A DNA stretch of 64,000 bases from Chelativorans multitrophicus (GCF_011317445.1 NZ_JAAAPL010000002.1:372001-436000); one strand, 5' to 3'. Shown: positions 1-9,571, counted from the stretch's first letter. Notes: generated from the letters alone by a model not told the origin. Translations and numbers: made by a program.

Positions 1-231
1 CCTTTAAACGTTGTGCGCATGTGGTCAGCCTTGCGGGTCCTTAGTTGTGACGGTTATCCGATCTACGCCCATTCAAACACGCACCCGGGAGCGTATCTAG
101 TAACATGCCACAGCGGCGTGACGCTGGCAGCCGCACACGCACATCGATTGGCGCCATCCATCCATTCCGGGTCCTGGGATCCAATTATCAGTTCCTTCGG
201 ATTGGAGCGTTTTCATGCTGAGGCGGCTTGA
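1..231 (+). CDS. FAD-dependent amine oxidoreductase (DAO family), C-terminal part
   Basis: The open frame runs in from base 1, so the gene is 5'-truncated by the window edge. The visible 76 residues resemble the C-terminal end of DAO-family subunits such as HcnC or D-hydroxyproline dehydrogenase beta: a 'SCDGYPIYA' stretch, 'GAYLVTCHSGVTLA' in the position of the FAD-contacting segment, and a terminal 'FGLERF'. It overlaps the next gene by 17 bp, and a 2Fe-2S gamma and an FAD/BFD alpha subunit follow, so a three-subunit membrane-linked amine or imino-acid dehydrogenase is likely. The substrate cannot be read from the sequence. Confidence 0.8.
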   Translation, partial: PLNVVRMWSALRVLSCDGYPIYAHSNTHPGAYLVTCHSGVTLAAAHAHRLAPSIHSGSWDPIISSFGLERFHAEAA

Positions 232-514
232 CGATTTCTCGACCCAAACGGTCCGCATCAGCATCGATGACCGGACAGTCGAGGTTCAGGTCGGTGACTC
301 TGTCGCGGCGGCTCTGCTTCTCTCTGGCGTGACCACGACTAGGACCACCGTCGTTTCTGGCGCGCCGCGTGCGCCTTATTGCATGATGGGCGTGTGCTTT
401 GAATGTCTCGTGACAATTGACGGGGTGGCCAACCGACAGGCCTGCATGGTCAAAGTGGAAAAGGGTATGAACGTTCGAACCCAAATCGACCGGCATCCGG
501 GGAGGACGACCTAG
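215..514 (+). CDS. (2Fe-2S)-binding gamma subunit of a heterotrimeric amine dehydrogenase
   Basis: This 99-residue protein has the ferredoxin-like fold seen in HcnA and the small subunit of opine oxidases or D-hydroxyproline dehydrogenase. Its N-terminal half reads as a beta-grasp ('VRISIDDRTVEVQVGDSVAAALL'-like pattern). The cluster ligands are visible in 'PYCMMGVCFECLV' plus a later 'QACMV', giving four cysteines. It starts inside the upstream subunit gene and ends in TAGTG, sharing one base with the start of the next subunit, so translation is probably coupled. It would relay electrons between the two flavins. Confidence 0.85.
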   Translation: MLRRLDDFSTQTVRISIDDRTVEVQVGDSVAAALLLSGVTTTRTTVVSGAPRAPYCMMGVCFECLVTIDGVANRQACMVKVEKGMNVRTQIDRHPGRTT

Positions 515-1947
515 TGATCAGCTTGCAGTCCTTAATGAATCTCGACGATCGTTATGAGCTGATCGTGATCGGTGCCGGGCCAGCCGGAATGGCTGCGGCG
601 ATAGAGGCGACGCGGAATGGCGTCAAGACGCTGGTTTTAGACGAGAATGGCGCGATTGGAGGGCAGATTTACCGCTCGATCACCACCGCGACACCGAAGC
701 GCCTAGCAGTTCTCGGAAAGGACTATGCAGGGGGCGCAGAGCTCGCCCGGACCTTTACTGAATCGGGTGCTGCTTACCTGGCAAAAGCTACCGTCTGGCG
801 GCTGACTGCCGACCGCGAACTTGGAGTTTCGCATGATGGCATGGCCAAGCTGATAACGGGAGAGCGGGTCCTGGTGGCCACTGGTGCCCTGGAGCGGCCA
901 TTTCCAATTGCTGGATGGACATTGCCCGGCGTCATGACCGCCGGCGCTGCGCAGATACTGCTCAAGGCGAGTGGCGCCGTTATGGGGCCAAAGATGGTTC
1001 TGGCAGGAAGTGGTCCGCTTCTCTGGTTGCTAGCCAGCCAGTATCTTGCTGCCGATGTTCCCCTTCTCGCTATCCTTGACACGACTCCCCGGAAAAATGT
1101 CCTTAGAGCCATTCCGCATCTGCCTGGTTTCATGGCCTCGCCTTATTTCAGAAAGGGCTTAGGCTTGGTCACTAAGGTCCGGCGGGCCGTACGAGTCTAC
1201 AAGAATGTCGATAAACTGAGAGCAGAAGGGAGCGAACGGGTCGAGCGCGTGCGGTTTAGCGCTTCCGGGAAAGAGCACTCTTTGGAACTCGATCACCTCC
1301 TGCTGCATCATGGAGTCGTGCCCGAGATGAACCTTCTTCGTTCCGTTGGCTGCGAAATGGCGTGGGACGAGGAGCAGATATGCTGGCATCCGATCGCCAG
1401 TGCTGGCGGCGAGACATCTATTCCCGGGATCTATGTCGCTGGCGACGGACGGGCGATCTACGGCGCTGAACTGGCGCGATTTGGCGGAAGACGTGCCGCT
1501 CTGGAGATCTCGAAGTCCCTGGGAGCAATCGACGGCGCGGCCTTCGAGCATCTTTGCGCCCAGCTTGAGCAGGAGAGCCGGCCCTTTATCCGGGGGCGTT
1601 TTTTCCTCGACCGGATGTTCAGACCGCGACGAGAGCATCTCACACCTGCCCACGATGCCCTTGTATGTCGTTGCGAGGAAGTCTTGGGCTCGACCCTCCA
1701 CGATACAATTTTCCGTCTGAAAGTTCTCGGCCCCAATCAGCTAAAGGCCTTTCTGCGGAGTGGAATGGGCCCATGCCAAGGACGTCAATGCAGCCTAAGC
1801 GTCACGCAAACGATAGCAAAATTGCGCGGTGTTTCACCCGAAGATGTTGGCGCCTATCGTATCCGGCCACCTGTCAAGCCCATCACTGTTGGGCAGATAG
1901 CCAATTTGCAAACGAGGCACAAACGCGGCCTTGAGTGTCTCCAATGA
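514..1947 (+). CDS. FAD/NAD-type alpha subunit with C-terminal BFD-like 2Fe-2S domain
   Basis: This 477-residue flavoprotein starts at GTG, overlapping the upstream stop by one base. A Rossmann motif 'GAGPAGMAA' lies near residues 20-28. A second nucleotide-binding region follows around residue 165 ('LAGSGPLLWLLA'), and the C-terminus has 'CRCEE' and 'GPCQGRQC', the four-cysteine pattern of BFD-like 2Fe-2S domains. This matches HcnB, OoxA/NoxA opine oxidase and D-hydroxyproline dehydrogenase alpha subunits. With the two upstream genes it should form a membrane-linked dehydrogenase of a secondary amine or D-imino acid. The following RidA fits an imine product. Confidence 0.85.
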   Translation: MISLQSLMNLDDRYELIVIGAGPAGMAAAIEATRNGVKTLVLDENGAIGGQIYRSITTATPKRLAVLGKDYAGGAELARTFTESGAAYLAKATVWRLTADRELGVSHDGMAKLITGERVLVATGALERPFPIAGWTLPGVMTAGAAQILLKASGAVMGPKMVLAGSGPLLWLLASQYLAADVPLLAILDTTPRKNVLRAIPHLPGFMASPYFRKGLGLVTKVRRAVRVYKNVDKLRAEGSERVERVRFSASGKEHSLELDHLLLHHGVVPEMNLLRSVGCEMAWDEEQICWHPIASAGGETSIPGIYVAGDGRAIYGAELARFGGRRAALEISKSLGAIDGAAFEHLCAQLEQESRPFIRGRFFLDRMFRPRREHLTPAHDALVCRCEEVLGSTLHDTIFRLKVLGPNQLKAFLRSGMGPCQGRQCSLSVTQTIAKLRGVSPEDVGAYRIRPPVKPITVGQIANLQTRHKRGLECLQ

Positions 1948-1970
1948 AAAGTATCAGGAAAGGAAATACG

Positions 1971-2315
1971 TTGATCAATAGACGATACAGAACGCCCATT
2001 ATGCATCGTGCCGTAATCAGCTCGGACGTTATCTATTTCGGCGGCGTCGTCGCGGACGATGTGTCAGACGGCATGTTCTCGCAGATGGAACAGGTATGTA
2101 AAAAGATCGAACGCATGTTAGGCGAGTTGGGTTCGAGCAAGGAGAAACTGCTCCAGGCTACTCTCTATATCACCGACATGTCGCTTAAAAACGAAATGAA
2201 TGATGCATGGACGGGATGGCTCAGTCCGGAGAATCTGCCGAGTCGCGCAACCATCGGTGTTGCCGATCTGGGAGAAGGCGTGCTCGTAGAAGCGGTCGTG
2301 ACAGCCCGCCAATGA
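1971..2315 (+). CDS. ridA: RidA/YjgF/UK114 family enamine-imine deaminase
   Basis: RidA proteins hydrolyse reactive enamines or imines released by amine-oxidising enzymes, usually as trimers. The protein shows the family core 'SDVIYFGGVVADD', a central 'KLLQATLYITDM' and C-terminal 'PSRATIGVADLGEGVLVEA', in which the arginine is the usual carboxylate-binding residue. The TTG at 1971 is preferred: AGGAAAGGAAA lies just upstream and the 114-residue length is typical. An ATG at 1944, overlapping the previous stop as ATGA, would add nine residues. Placement directly after an amine dehydrogenase supports disposal of the imine product. Confidence 0.85.
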   Translation: MINRRYRTPIMHRAVISSDVIYFGGVVADDVSDGMFSQMEQVCKKIERMLGELGSSKEKLLQATLYITDMSLKNEMNDAWTGWLSPENLPSRATIGVADLGEGVLVEAVVTARQ

Positions 2316-2333
2316 GGTTGAACGAGGTAAACT

Positions 2334-3377
2334 GTGTCTGACGCGGTGAATAGTTCACAACCTAGTGCAAAGACGCCTGTCACCGCGCGGGATGTCGCCC
2401 GCAACGCGGGTGTCTCACAGTCAACCGTTTCACGCGCCTTCGCCAACAGCCAATTGGTCTCGAGAGAAACTCGGGACCGGATATTCTTGGTTGCCGAACA
2501 GCTTGGTTACCAGGTCAATATCATGGCACGCGGTCTGAGCACGCAAAAATCGGGGCTCATCGCTGTTGTCACGGGATCAACCCGCAACCCCTTCTATTGG
2601 GACGTGCTTCGTTTGGTTGACGAACGCCTGCAGGCCAAGGGCATGCACGTCATGCTCATGACAGTAAAGGAGAGCGAGAGCACCGATTCGGCAGTGCGGA
2701 AAGTCCATCAGTATCGAGTCGACGGCCTGCTTGTCCTATCGGCGGAACTGTCATCGAAGGCGATTGACGAATGCAGAGAGTTCGGGCTGCCGGTAGTTCT
2801 GTTCAATCGCTATGTCGAAACGGGCAAAGTCTCTGCCGTGGCCTGTGATAACATCGTCGCTGGGAAGGACATCGCCCAGTTTCTCTACAACACGAATCAC
2901 AAGCGGTTCGCGTTCATCTCTGGTTTGGAAGACAGTTCGACAAACAAGGACCGCTTTCAGGGATATCGGGATCAACTGGCAAAGCTTGGATGTCCGCCTC
3001 CGCTCGTCGAAGGAGGAGATTTTACATACGAGAACGGCCGGCAGGCGGTGAAAAGGCTGATGCTTCGATCCGAACGGCCAGATGCAATCTTCTGCGCTAA
3101 TGACATCACAGCTATCGGTGCATTGGACGGCATAAGGGTGGATCTTGGGATGAGGGTGCCAGAGGATGTTTCGATTATTGGCTTTGACGATATTGCGATG
3201 TCCTCGTGGTCCGGCATTGAACTGACTACCATGCGCCAGCAGACAACGCGGATGGTGGATAGTGCGCTGGAGATTTTGCTCCGGAGGATTGATGCCCCAG
3301 AACTGAAGCCGGAATTTCGGTTGGAGCCCGGAAAGCTAATGATCCGCCGAACCGTGCGGTTGGATCGGCAGCCCTAG
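2334..3377 (+). CDS. LacI family transcriptional regulator
   Basis: This 347-residue regulator starts at GTG behind a GAGG-type site. The N-terminus carries the LacI helix-turn-helix ('[20 protein letters not shown]', about residues 16-36) and hinge ('[14 protein letters not shown]'). A periplasmic-binding-protein-like sensor domain follows, ending in the typical '[19 protein letters not shown]' and '[12 protein letters not shown]'. It is co-directional with the dehydrogenase genes before it and the HisD-like gene after it, so it probably represses this catabolic cluster in response to its substrate. I could not pick out a clear palindromic operator in the short gaps here; the main promoter lies outside the window. 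Confidence 0.93.
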   Translation: MSDAVNSSQPSAKTPVTARDVARNAGVSQSTVSRAFANSQLVSRETRDRIFLVAEQLGYQVNIMARGLSTQKSGLIAVVTGSTRNPFYWDVLRLVDERLQAKGMHVMLMTVKESESTDSAVRKVHQYRVDGLLVLSAELSSKAIDECREFGLPVVLFNRYVETGKVSAVACDNIVAGKDIAQFLYNTNHKRFAFISGLEDSSTNKDRFQGYRDQLAKLGCPPPLVEGGDFTYENGRQAVKRLMLRSERPDAIFCANDITAIGALDGIRVDLGMRVPEDVSIIGFDDIAMSSWSGIELTTMRQQTTRMVDSALEILLRRIDAPELKPEFRLEPGKLMIRRTVRLDRQP

Positions 3378-3462
3378 CCCGACCAGGGCGCGGGAAGAAC
3401 CACAATTAGCTAGTCACAAGGAGACGACAGCCGGAGTAGGGCTTCGTCCCAGGGAGAAAGTC

Positions 3463-4788
3463 ATGCCTAAATACTTGAAGAGTTCTGGCACGCCCCGAGG
3501 GAATGTCAGCAATCTCAAGGTGCGACAGACGGTAGAACGTATCATCGAGGATGTCGAACGCGAGAAAGACTTGGCTGTCCGGCGCCTATCAATAGAGTTT
3601 GATGGATACGACCGTCAGACCTACAGGCTATCTGCACAGGAAATCCAATATTGCATCGATTGGTTGGCCAAAGAAGATCTGGACGATATTCTTTTTGCAC
3701 AGGAGCAGGTCCGGAACTTCGCCAGGAAGCAGCGCGATTGCCTGCTTGACCTGGAAGTCGAAACCTATCCTGGCGTTGTGTTAGGCCACCGCAATATCCC
3801 GATCGCCAATGTCGGCTGTTATGTACCGGGTGGCAAGTATCCGCTTCTGGCGTCTGCGCACATGTCCGTGGTGACCGCAAAGGTGGCCGGAGTCGAGAGG
3901 ATTATCACATGTGCTCCGCCGGTGAATGGTCGTCCATCTCCTGCGATCGTAGCGGCTCAACATCTGGCAGGCGCGGACGAGATATATTGCCTGGGAGGCG
4001 TACAAGCGGTTGTCGCTATGGCCTTGGGAACCGAATCCATTGCCGCCGTTGATATGCTTGTAGGTCCTGGCAATGCGTATGTCGCAGAAGCAAAACGCCA
4101 GCTATATGGGCGTGTCGGAATTGATCTGTTTGCGGGCCCGACGGAAACGCTGATCATTGCCGATGAAACGGCTGATGCCCTTACCTGTGCTACCGACATC
4201 CTCGGCCAAGCCGAGCACGGACCAGATTCGCCGGCCATATTGCTGACGACGAGTGAGTCCTTGGCTGTTGAGACACTGCGTCAAATCGAAGAACTACTCT
4301 CGGTGCTTCCCACGGCGGAAATCGCTCGGAAAGCATGGGAGGCTCACGGCGAGATCATCATCTGCAAGGACGACGCCGAACTTGTCGTCGAAGCCGATCG
4401 TATCGCGTCGGAGCATGTGCAGGTTATGACGCGTGATCCGGACTATTTCTTGGAAAATATGCGCAACTACGGCGCTCTTTTTCTTGGCGAACGGACAAAT
4501 GTGGCCTATGGCGATAAGGTCATCGGCACCAACCATACGCTGCCGACGTTGGGCGCTGCGCGATATACCGGAGGACTGTGGGTTGGGAAGTTTCTGAAGA
4601 CGTGCACCTATCAGCGCGTGCTCACTGACGAAGCTTCCGTGTATTTTGGCGAGTACTGTTCCCGGTTGAGCATGCTTGAAGGATTTGTCGGTCACACGGA
4701 ACAGGCCAATATCAGGCTGAGACGTTTTGGTGGACGATCTGTGCCTTACGGGACTGCTGCAGATCGTGTCATCGGGCCCCATGGCTAG
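3463..4788 (+). CDS. Histidinol dehydrogenase-like NAD-dependent dehydrogenase
   Basis: This 441-residue protein is a full-length HisD-fold dehydrogenase. The zinc ligands are recognisable as Q249 and H252 ('LGQAEHG'), D351 ('[10 protein letters not shown]') and H411. The catalytic Glu-His pair is in 'ASEHVQ' at 317-318. The dinucleotide region is '[14 protein letters not shown]'. It sits 85 bp after a LacI regulator in a catabolic cluster, not in a his operon, so it more likely belongs to the HisD-related group that oxidises other diols or amino alcohols (for example HpsN, sulfopropanediol dehydrogenase) than to histidine synthesis. The substrate is inferred only from context. Confidence 0.85.
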   Translation: MPKYLKSSGTPRGNVSNLKVRQTVERIIEDVEREKDLAVRRLSIEFDGYDRQTYRLSAQEIQYCIDWLAKEDLDDILFAQEQVRNFARKQRDCLLDLEVETYPGVVLGHRNIPIANVGCYVPGGKYPLLASAHMSVVTAKVAGVERIITCAPPVNGRPSPAIVAAQHLAGADEIYCLGGVQAVVAMALGTESIAAVDMLVGPGNAYVAEAKRQLYGRVGIDLFAGPTETLIIADETADALTCATDILGQAEHGPDSPAILLTTSESLAVETLRQIEELLSVLPTAEIARKAWEAHGEIIICKDDAELVVEADRIASEHVQVMTRDPDYFLENMRNYGALFLGERTNVAYGDKVIGTNHTLPTLGAARYTGGLWVGKFLKTCTYQRVLTDEASVYFGEYCSRLSMLEGFVGHTEQANIRLRRFGGRSVPYGTAADRVIGPHG

Positions 4789-4967
4789 TTTGTATCGTTT
4801 CCGCTTTAAGAACCATTATAGAGCTTCGGTGGCGATGCCGTAGCCCTATCTCCGCCGGATCGATGTATTAGAATCATCCAAGCGGTTCGCGAAGCTACGA
4901 AGCTGGGGCCGCTGGTGAGCTCGGCCTATGCCGAAGGGATAAGTTCGCGTTGCTCTTAAATGCGTCC

Positions 4968-5378
4968 TTACCTCAGAAGGCGATTTTGGGGAGGCGCCGG
5001 TGGGTGTGTGTGATTCAGACCTAGCCGCTCCTTTCGCTCTTCGATCTCCCGGCGCTGCTGCATGTCAGGATGATCCCAATCCCGAGGATTCGGTATCCAC
5101 GACGGTGGCGGCACGTAGCCGAGCGCCTCGGCCCAAAGGCGCTTCGCGCGTGGCTGGCGTTTGGCTTCGGGCACGGGCTGCACCTGTTCCATAATTGTCT
5201 TCTCGATCTCGCTATACTGCTGGGCGACGTGCCGGCGCAGCTCGACTGCCTGCAATTCCAGTTCAAATCGCTGAGGATCATCTGCCCGCAGGTTGGCAAC
5301 GGCCTCGAGCTTGTCCAGGAGCTTACACTCCGTGTCGAGCAGAAATGGTCGGAAGAGGCTGAAAACGTCCTCGCTCAT
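4968..5378 (-). CDS. Hypothetical protein, charged, helical
   Basis: This protein of about 136 residues is not one I recognise. It looks like real coding sequence: an amphipathic helical N-terminal half rich in Leu/Glu/Arg ('FELELQAVELRRHVAQQY') and a C-terminal tail rich in Pro and charged residues, with no membrane segment or cysteine motif. The start could be 5378 (GGGG just upstream) or 5387. It is leftward, isolated between the HisD-like gene and a tRNA. An overlapping rightward frame at 5070-5429 looks like its shadow. Confidence 0.45.
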   Translation of the reverse strand: MSEDVFSLFRPFLLDTECKLLDKLEAVANLRADDPQRFELELQAVELRRHVAQQYSEIEKTIMEQVQPVPEAKRQPRAKRLWAEALGYVPPPSWIPNPRDWDHPDMQQRREIEERKERLGLNHTHPPAPPQNRLLR

Positions 5379-5387
5379 GTACCCCAT

Positions 5388-5920
5388 CCCGTAACGCCCC
5401 GTGCAGGGTTTAATAGGCCCGGTGCTTAATGGTCATCGGGCCGTCGATCAGCACCTGGTGCCAAAGCACGGCTCCTTGCGTGAGCTTCAAAGAATATAGG
5501 TTGGCCGCACGCTATTGGCGACACTTCCATCGATGATGGAGTGATCATAACCGGATCTGCCGGTTTGCTGATTGCAGCCTGAACAACACGCGCAAAAGGG
5601 CTATCTTGGCAGATAGCGCGCTGCGCTTAGATATGCGGTATTTTGCGACGCGCCAGCCTCGGCACAGCCCGCCAGCAGCACGGCCATCAATGGAAGTAGC
5701 CTCACCCTTCGCTTGAGAATTGCATCGCCCCAAGCTCGAGGCACAGTGTGTCTACACCGCTGCACACTCAAGGCTGGTCTGATGTTTGTGGCAGGGTGCT
5801 TCACGTCCATTCCCGAGCGATGGAACGAGCCGAAGAGGGTAGCGCGTCACCTCAACGTGCCAGTGCGCGCCTGAACATGAGTTTGAGAATTTGGGGAGGA
5901 TCAACTAAGTTCCTGGTTCT
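5388..5920. other. Gene-poor stretch before tRNA-Glu
   Basis: About 530 bp between a hypothetical gene and tRNA-Glu. It holds only one weak leftward lipoprotein-like frame (5601-5705). I see no convincing terminator, RNA gene or repeat here. Confidence 0.4.
5601..5705 (-). CDS. Possible tiny lipoprotein (weak)
   Basis: A 34-residue reading from GTG at 5705 gives a hydrophobic stretch ending in a lipobox ('LPLMAVLLAGC') followed by about 20 residues. That is the shape of an entericidin-like small lipoprotein. The only Shine-Dalgarno-like bases (GAAGG) touch the start codon, and the longer frame from 5810 has too long an N-region for a signal peptide. It may be a remnant or chance. Confidence 0.2.
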   Translation of the reverse strand: MRLLPLMAVLLAGCAEAGASQNTAYLSAARYLPR

Positions 5921-5996
5921 TGGTACGCCCAAGGGGAATCGAACCCCTGTTTCCGCCGTGAAAGGGCGGCGTCCTAGACCGCTAGACGATGGGCGC
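5921..5996 (-). tRNA. tRNA-Glu (anticodon TTC)
   Basis: The reverse complement folds as a complete 76-nt cloverleaf including the encoded CCA. The acceptor GCGCCCA pairs with TGGGCGT, the anticodon stem CCGCC/GGCGG encloses loop CTTTCAC with anticodon TTC, and the T arm carries GGTTCGATTCC. Confidence 0.95.
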
Positions 5997-6160
5997 GCTC
6001 AAGACGAGGCGGGTTATAGTAAGCTTCCTCTATTCCGGCAACCCTGTGGGCACGCATAAGGCAAAGATTTTTTTGCGATAATGATTTCCCGGGCAAAGCT
6101 CGGCTCCGAATGCCGGGAAGGGCTGCTAGGATTGGTAATCGTCCAATCGGTCCAGGGTGT

Positions 6161-7540
6161 TCAGCCGCGACGGCCGCAGCGCCAGTTCCAGTCCCGCTCC
6201 GGCCCGACATCCACATGGACCGCGTTGGTATGACAATAGGTGCCGACTCCGCCGCGGCCGGGAAGCGAGCGTGCAAACTGCGCCAACTCCCATTTGCTTA
6301 CGCCTTCGACGACGATATCGGCTGCCGCACAATTCATATGCTGAGACCGGGGAGCACCGCGCACACGCCGATTATAAGCAGGGCTGCGATAGCCCGAAGT
6401 CACCACAACGCGCTTGCCGAAGCGGCGCTCGATCGTTTTGAGCACATGCACAAGCTTCGGTTTGAAGCAGGAGACATCAACGCTCTCGCGTTGCTTGAGC
6501 AGGCCGTTGGGCGCGAGGCGCGCTAGGCCCGCCGCCGAGGCAACTTGATAGTAGCCCTCTTCCTGCTCGTAAATATCAACGTCACCATCATCGTTGAGCG
6601 TGCCCAGCCGGATCTCGAAGAGCTGCTCGCCGGGACGTACGCCAGGCAGCGCGTCCATGCTGTACATGGCCGCCTGGGTCGGCGAGGTCGACGCAAGGGT
6701 AATTATCGGCTTGGCAGATTTCTCCTTCTCGCCTGCTTTTACCTCGGCGCTTGGCTGTGATTCGGCAGCATTCGTTTTCGCAGTCTGATCTTCTTCGCTC
6801 GGGAAGGGCACCTGAGGCTTGGCGGCGGAAGAGCCGAAAAATGCGGACAAGAAGCCGCGCTTTTGCGAGAGGCTTTGCTGCTCGGTCACGGCTGCCGTTT
6901 GCTTTGCTGGATTCTGGCCGTCTTGCACCACAGGTGCTTCGGAGGCAGTTTTCTCAGCTTTGGGCTGGGGCGAAGCCGTGTCGGCCGCAGCCACGGGCTG
7001 GCTTTCGGCCTCCTCGGCACCGACTTTCTTCTCTGCCTCGTCTGAAACTGTCTTTTGCTGGGCATCGGCAGGCGTCGCGGCGGGCGAGGAAAAGAGCCCG
7101 GCGAAGAGGGAGCGCTTGCCCGAGGCCGGCGCGGTATTATCACGGGCCGGGGCGGCGGATTGCGACGGCACTTCCTCCTGCCCTCCCTCCTGAGCGGATG
7201 CTCCAGGGCGATTCGTCGTTTCCGCCTGAGCGGTTTCGGCTTGCGTCAATTCAGCCGTGTTCGCGGCAGACGCCGTTTGGGCGGGCTGCGAATCAGAAGC
7301 CCGCTGCGGGCGGTTTTGGGGAAGCGAAGCTTGCCCTTCACCTGCACCGGATGTGTCCAGGTTAAGGCTCTCAAGCGTTGGGCTGCCATAGGAAGCGGGG
7401 GCAAGGTCCAGCTGCGCATCGGAGTCGGAGACGGAGCACGAAGCCGTCAAGATGCAGGCGAATGCGACGCCCAAGAAACTGGGTGCGCGCGAATATTCAC
7501 GATTCGCGTTTCCCGCCGAAGCAAGCTTGCTGGCAGCCAA
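6161..7540 (-). CDS. DUF882/YcbK-like peptidase M15 family lipoprotein-type protein
   Basis: This 459-residue protein begins at TTG behind AAGGAAGG. An N-terminal hydrophobic segment ends near 'ACILTASC', a poor lipobox or a signal anchor. About 220 residues of Ala/Glu/Pro/Ser-rich low-complexity linker follow, then a C-terminal M15/DUF882 domain of about 130 residues with 'VVVTSGYRSPAYNRRV', 'SQHMNCAAADIVV' and 'NAVHVDVGP'. These are the Zn-binding His/Asp/His positions of the D-Ala-D-Ala carboxypeptidase fold. A cell-envelope role in peptidoglycan is inferred. The linker contains two similar patches (see findings). Confidence 0.82.
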   Translation of the reverse strand: MAASKLASAGNANREYSRAPSFLGVAFACILTASCSVSDSDAQLDLAPASYGSPTLESLNLDTSGAGEGQASLPQNRPQRASDSQPAQTASAANTAELTQAETAQAETTNRPGASAQEGGQEEVPSQSAAPARDNTAPASGKRSLFAGLFSSPAATPADAQQKTVSDEAEKKVGAEEAESQPVAAADTASPQPKAEKTASEAPVVQDGQNPAKQTAAVTEQQSLSQKRGFLSAFFGSSAAKPQVPFPSEEDQTAKTNAAESQPSAEVKAGEKEKSAKPIITLASTSPTQAAMYSMDALPGVRPGEQLFEIRLGTLNDDGDVDIYEQEEGYYQVASAAGLARLAPNGLLKQRESVDVSCFKPKLVHVLKTIERRFGKRVVVTSGYRSPAYNRRVRGAPRSQHMNCAAADIVVEGVSKWELAQFARSLPGRGGVGTYCHTNAVHVDVGPERDWNWRCGRRG

Positions 7541-7723
7541 GAGCCTTCCTTCCCGGCAATTTTCGGGGAAACCTCCCCCCTCTCACGCTCGCACTATTGC
7601 GCAATCAAAAGAACGAAGGCAGTGGTAGCCAAATTATCCCTTTATAGCAATATACTTAAGCTGAAACGGGCCCATGCCCGCCGCCTAGCCGTCTTCAAAT
7701 AATGTTCCAGTCTGTTGCAACTA

Positions 7724-9547
7724 TTAGACGGCCATCTTTACATATTCGCCCGGTGCGTCTGCGAGCCATTTCCTTCGCCGGTCGAGCTTGCGCGCTTTCA
7801 CCCGTTCATGTGAGTTCTTTTCGATCCAGGCGTGCCAATGCGGCCACCATGAACCAGGGTGCTCCTGGGCTTTGCTCATCCATTCTTCGAGGCTCCCGGC
7901 AAGGGCGGCTTGCCCTGTCCAATGCCGGTATTTGCCGGGTTCGGGCGGATTGACCACGCCGGCTATGTGGCCGGAACCGGCAAGCACGAATTCCACCGGC
8001 CCGCCAAAAAGCCGGCTGCCGAACAGGACGGATTTTGCCGGAGCGATATGATCCTCGGCAGCAGCGAGGCTAAAGACCGGGATCTTGATATCCGCGAGAG
8101 ACAATCGGCGCCCGCCCAGTGTGGCCAACCCCTTCGCCAGATTGTTCTCCAGATAGCAATTGCGCAGGTAATAGGAGTGGTTGGCCGCTGTCATCCTGGT
8201 GGAATCGGCGTTCCAATAAAGCAGGTCGAAGGGAAGCGGCTCTCGCCCGCGCAGATAATTGTTGACCACGTAAGGCCAGATGAGATCGCGGGCGCGCAGC
8301 ATGTTGAAGGCGCTCGCCATACGGTTGGCTTCGAGAAAGCCCCGTTCCTCCATCGCCTGTTCCAGCGCCGCGACCTGTTCCTCGTCGACAAAGACTTTCA
8401 GGTCGCCCGCAAAGGTGAAATCCACCTGGCTGGCGAAGAATGTGGCGGTGGCTATGCGATCATCCTTTTGCTGAGCCATGAGCGCCAGCGATGCTGCGAG
8501 GAGGGTGCCGCCGACGCAATAACCGACCGCATTGATCGCCTTTTCCCCGGTCTGCCGGGCAATCGTCTCCAGTGCGAACTCGATCCCCAAGCTCACATAT
8601 TCGTCCCAGCCATAGGTCGCGTGCCGCTCGTCAGGGTTTACCCAGGAGATCACGAAAACGGTATGGCCCTGTGCGACGGCCCAGCGAATGAACGACCGCT
8701 CCGGTTTAAGATCGAGCACATAGAATTTGTTGATCCAGGGGGGAACGATCATCAACGGCCGCCGTAGCACCGTTTCGGTCGACGGCTCGTACTGGATGAT
8801 CTCCGCGAGTTCGTTGCGCGCCACAACCTTGCCTGGCGTGGCCGCAACGTTCTTGCCAAGCTCGAACTTGCTGCGGTCGGTCTGGCGCAGCCGGATCTCG
8901 CCTTTGCCGGCCATCACGTCCTCGACCAGCATCCGCATGCCACGCACGAGATTGTCGCCGTCCGACTCGAAGGTTTCGCGCAGGAGCTGCGGGTTTGTGA
9001 GGACAAAATTCGTGGGAGAGAGCGCTTCGCTCAGCTGTGTCACGTAGAAGCGGGCCCTCTGCCGGGCCGTCTCGTCCAGTCCTTCTGCGTTTTCCACAAG
9101 ATCGGCCGCCCAGCGCGCGGTCACCAGATAGACCTGCTTCAAGAAATCGAAAAACGCGTTTTGTGCCCATTCCGGATCTTCGAAGCGCCGGTCGCCGGGC
9201 TCCGGCTCCACGGCATCAATCGTCTCGCCGCTCAGCCTTCTGATCGAGTTGACCCAAACCGTCATGTAGGCGGAAAGGAGCTTCGTCTGCGCCTCGACGG
9301 CGCGCGCGGGATCCGAAAGCCAATATTCCGTCAGCTTCGAGAGGGTGCGAACCGCTTCCTGATAGGGCTGCGGCATGCCGGTCGTGCTTTTGCCCGCTTC
9401 GCGGGCGCGAACCCAAACGGCGGCCGCCTTGCCGGCTTCTTCCACGGCTCGGGCGAGGTTGAGAGCGAAGCGCTCCGGATTCCGAACGGTGTAGGCTTCG
9501 GTCGGGTCGGGCGTTTCGCGGTCGTCCTTATTTTCCCCGCTGGCCAT
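7724..9547 (-). CDS. phaC: Class I poly(3-hydroxyalkanoate) synthase
   Basis: This cytoplasmic enzyme polymerises (R)-3-hydroxyacyl-CoA into storage polyester at granules. The 607-residue length is normal for class I. The lipase-like box 'GYCVGGT' places the nucleophile at C344. The partner Asp is D499 ('AAAEDHIAP') and the His is H527 ('GSGHIAGVVNPP'). The N-terminal PhaC_N region contains 'PPWINKFYVLDL'. It is transcribed leftward and diverges from a small lipoprotein gene; a 15-bp palindrome lies in the divergent region. phaA, phaB and phaR are not in this window. Confidence 0.97.
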   Translation of the reverse strand: MASGENKDDRETPDPTEAYTVRNPERFALNLARAVEEAGKAAAVWVRAREAGKSTTGMPQPYQEAVRTLSKLTEYWLSDPARAVEAQTKLLSAYMTVWVNSIRRLSGETIDAVEPEPGDRRFEDPEWAQNAFFDFLKQVYLVTARWAADLVENAEGLDETARQRARFYVTQLSEALSPTNFVLTNPQLLRETFESDGDNLVRGMRMLVEDVMAGKGEIRLRQTDRSKFELGKNVAATPGKVVARNELAEIIQYEPSTETVLRRPLMIVPPWINKFYVLDLKPERSFIRWAVAQGHTVFVISWVNPDERHATYGWDEYVSLGIEFALETIARQTGEKAINAVGYCVGGTLLAASLALMAQQKDDRIATATFFASQVDFTFAGDLKVFVDEEQVAALEQAMEERGFLEANRMASAFNMLRARDLIWPYVVNNYLRGREPLPFDLLYWNADSTRMTAANHSYYLRNCYLENNLAKGLATLGGRRLSLADIKIPVFSLAAAEDHIAPAKSVLFGSRLFGGPVEFVLAGSGHIAGVVNPPEPGKYRHWTGQAALAGSLEEWMSKAQEHPGSWWPHWHAWIEKNSHERVKARKLDRRRKWLADAPGEYVKMAV

Positions 9548-9571
9548 TCTTGATGCTGGACCTCCCGAAGG

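Noticed and set aside
3463-4788. Histidine biosynthesis HisD
   Set aside because: The fold and zinc ligands match, but there are no other his genes and the neighbours are a LacI regulator and amine-catabolism genes, so a HisD-like paralogue is more likely.
8000-8767. Long rightward open frame inside phaC
   Set aside because: It is antisense to conserved PhaC catalytic regions; a GC-driven shadow.
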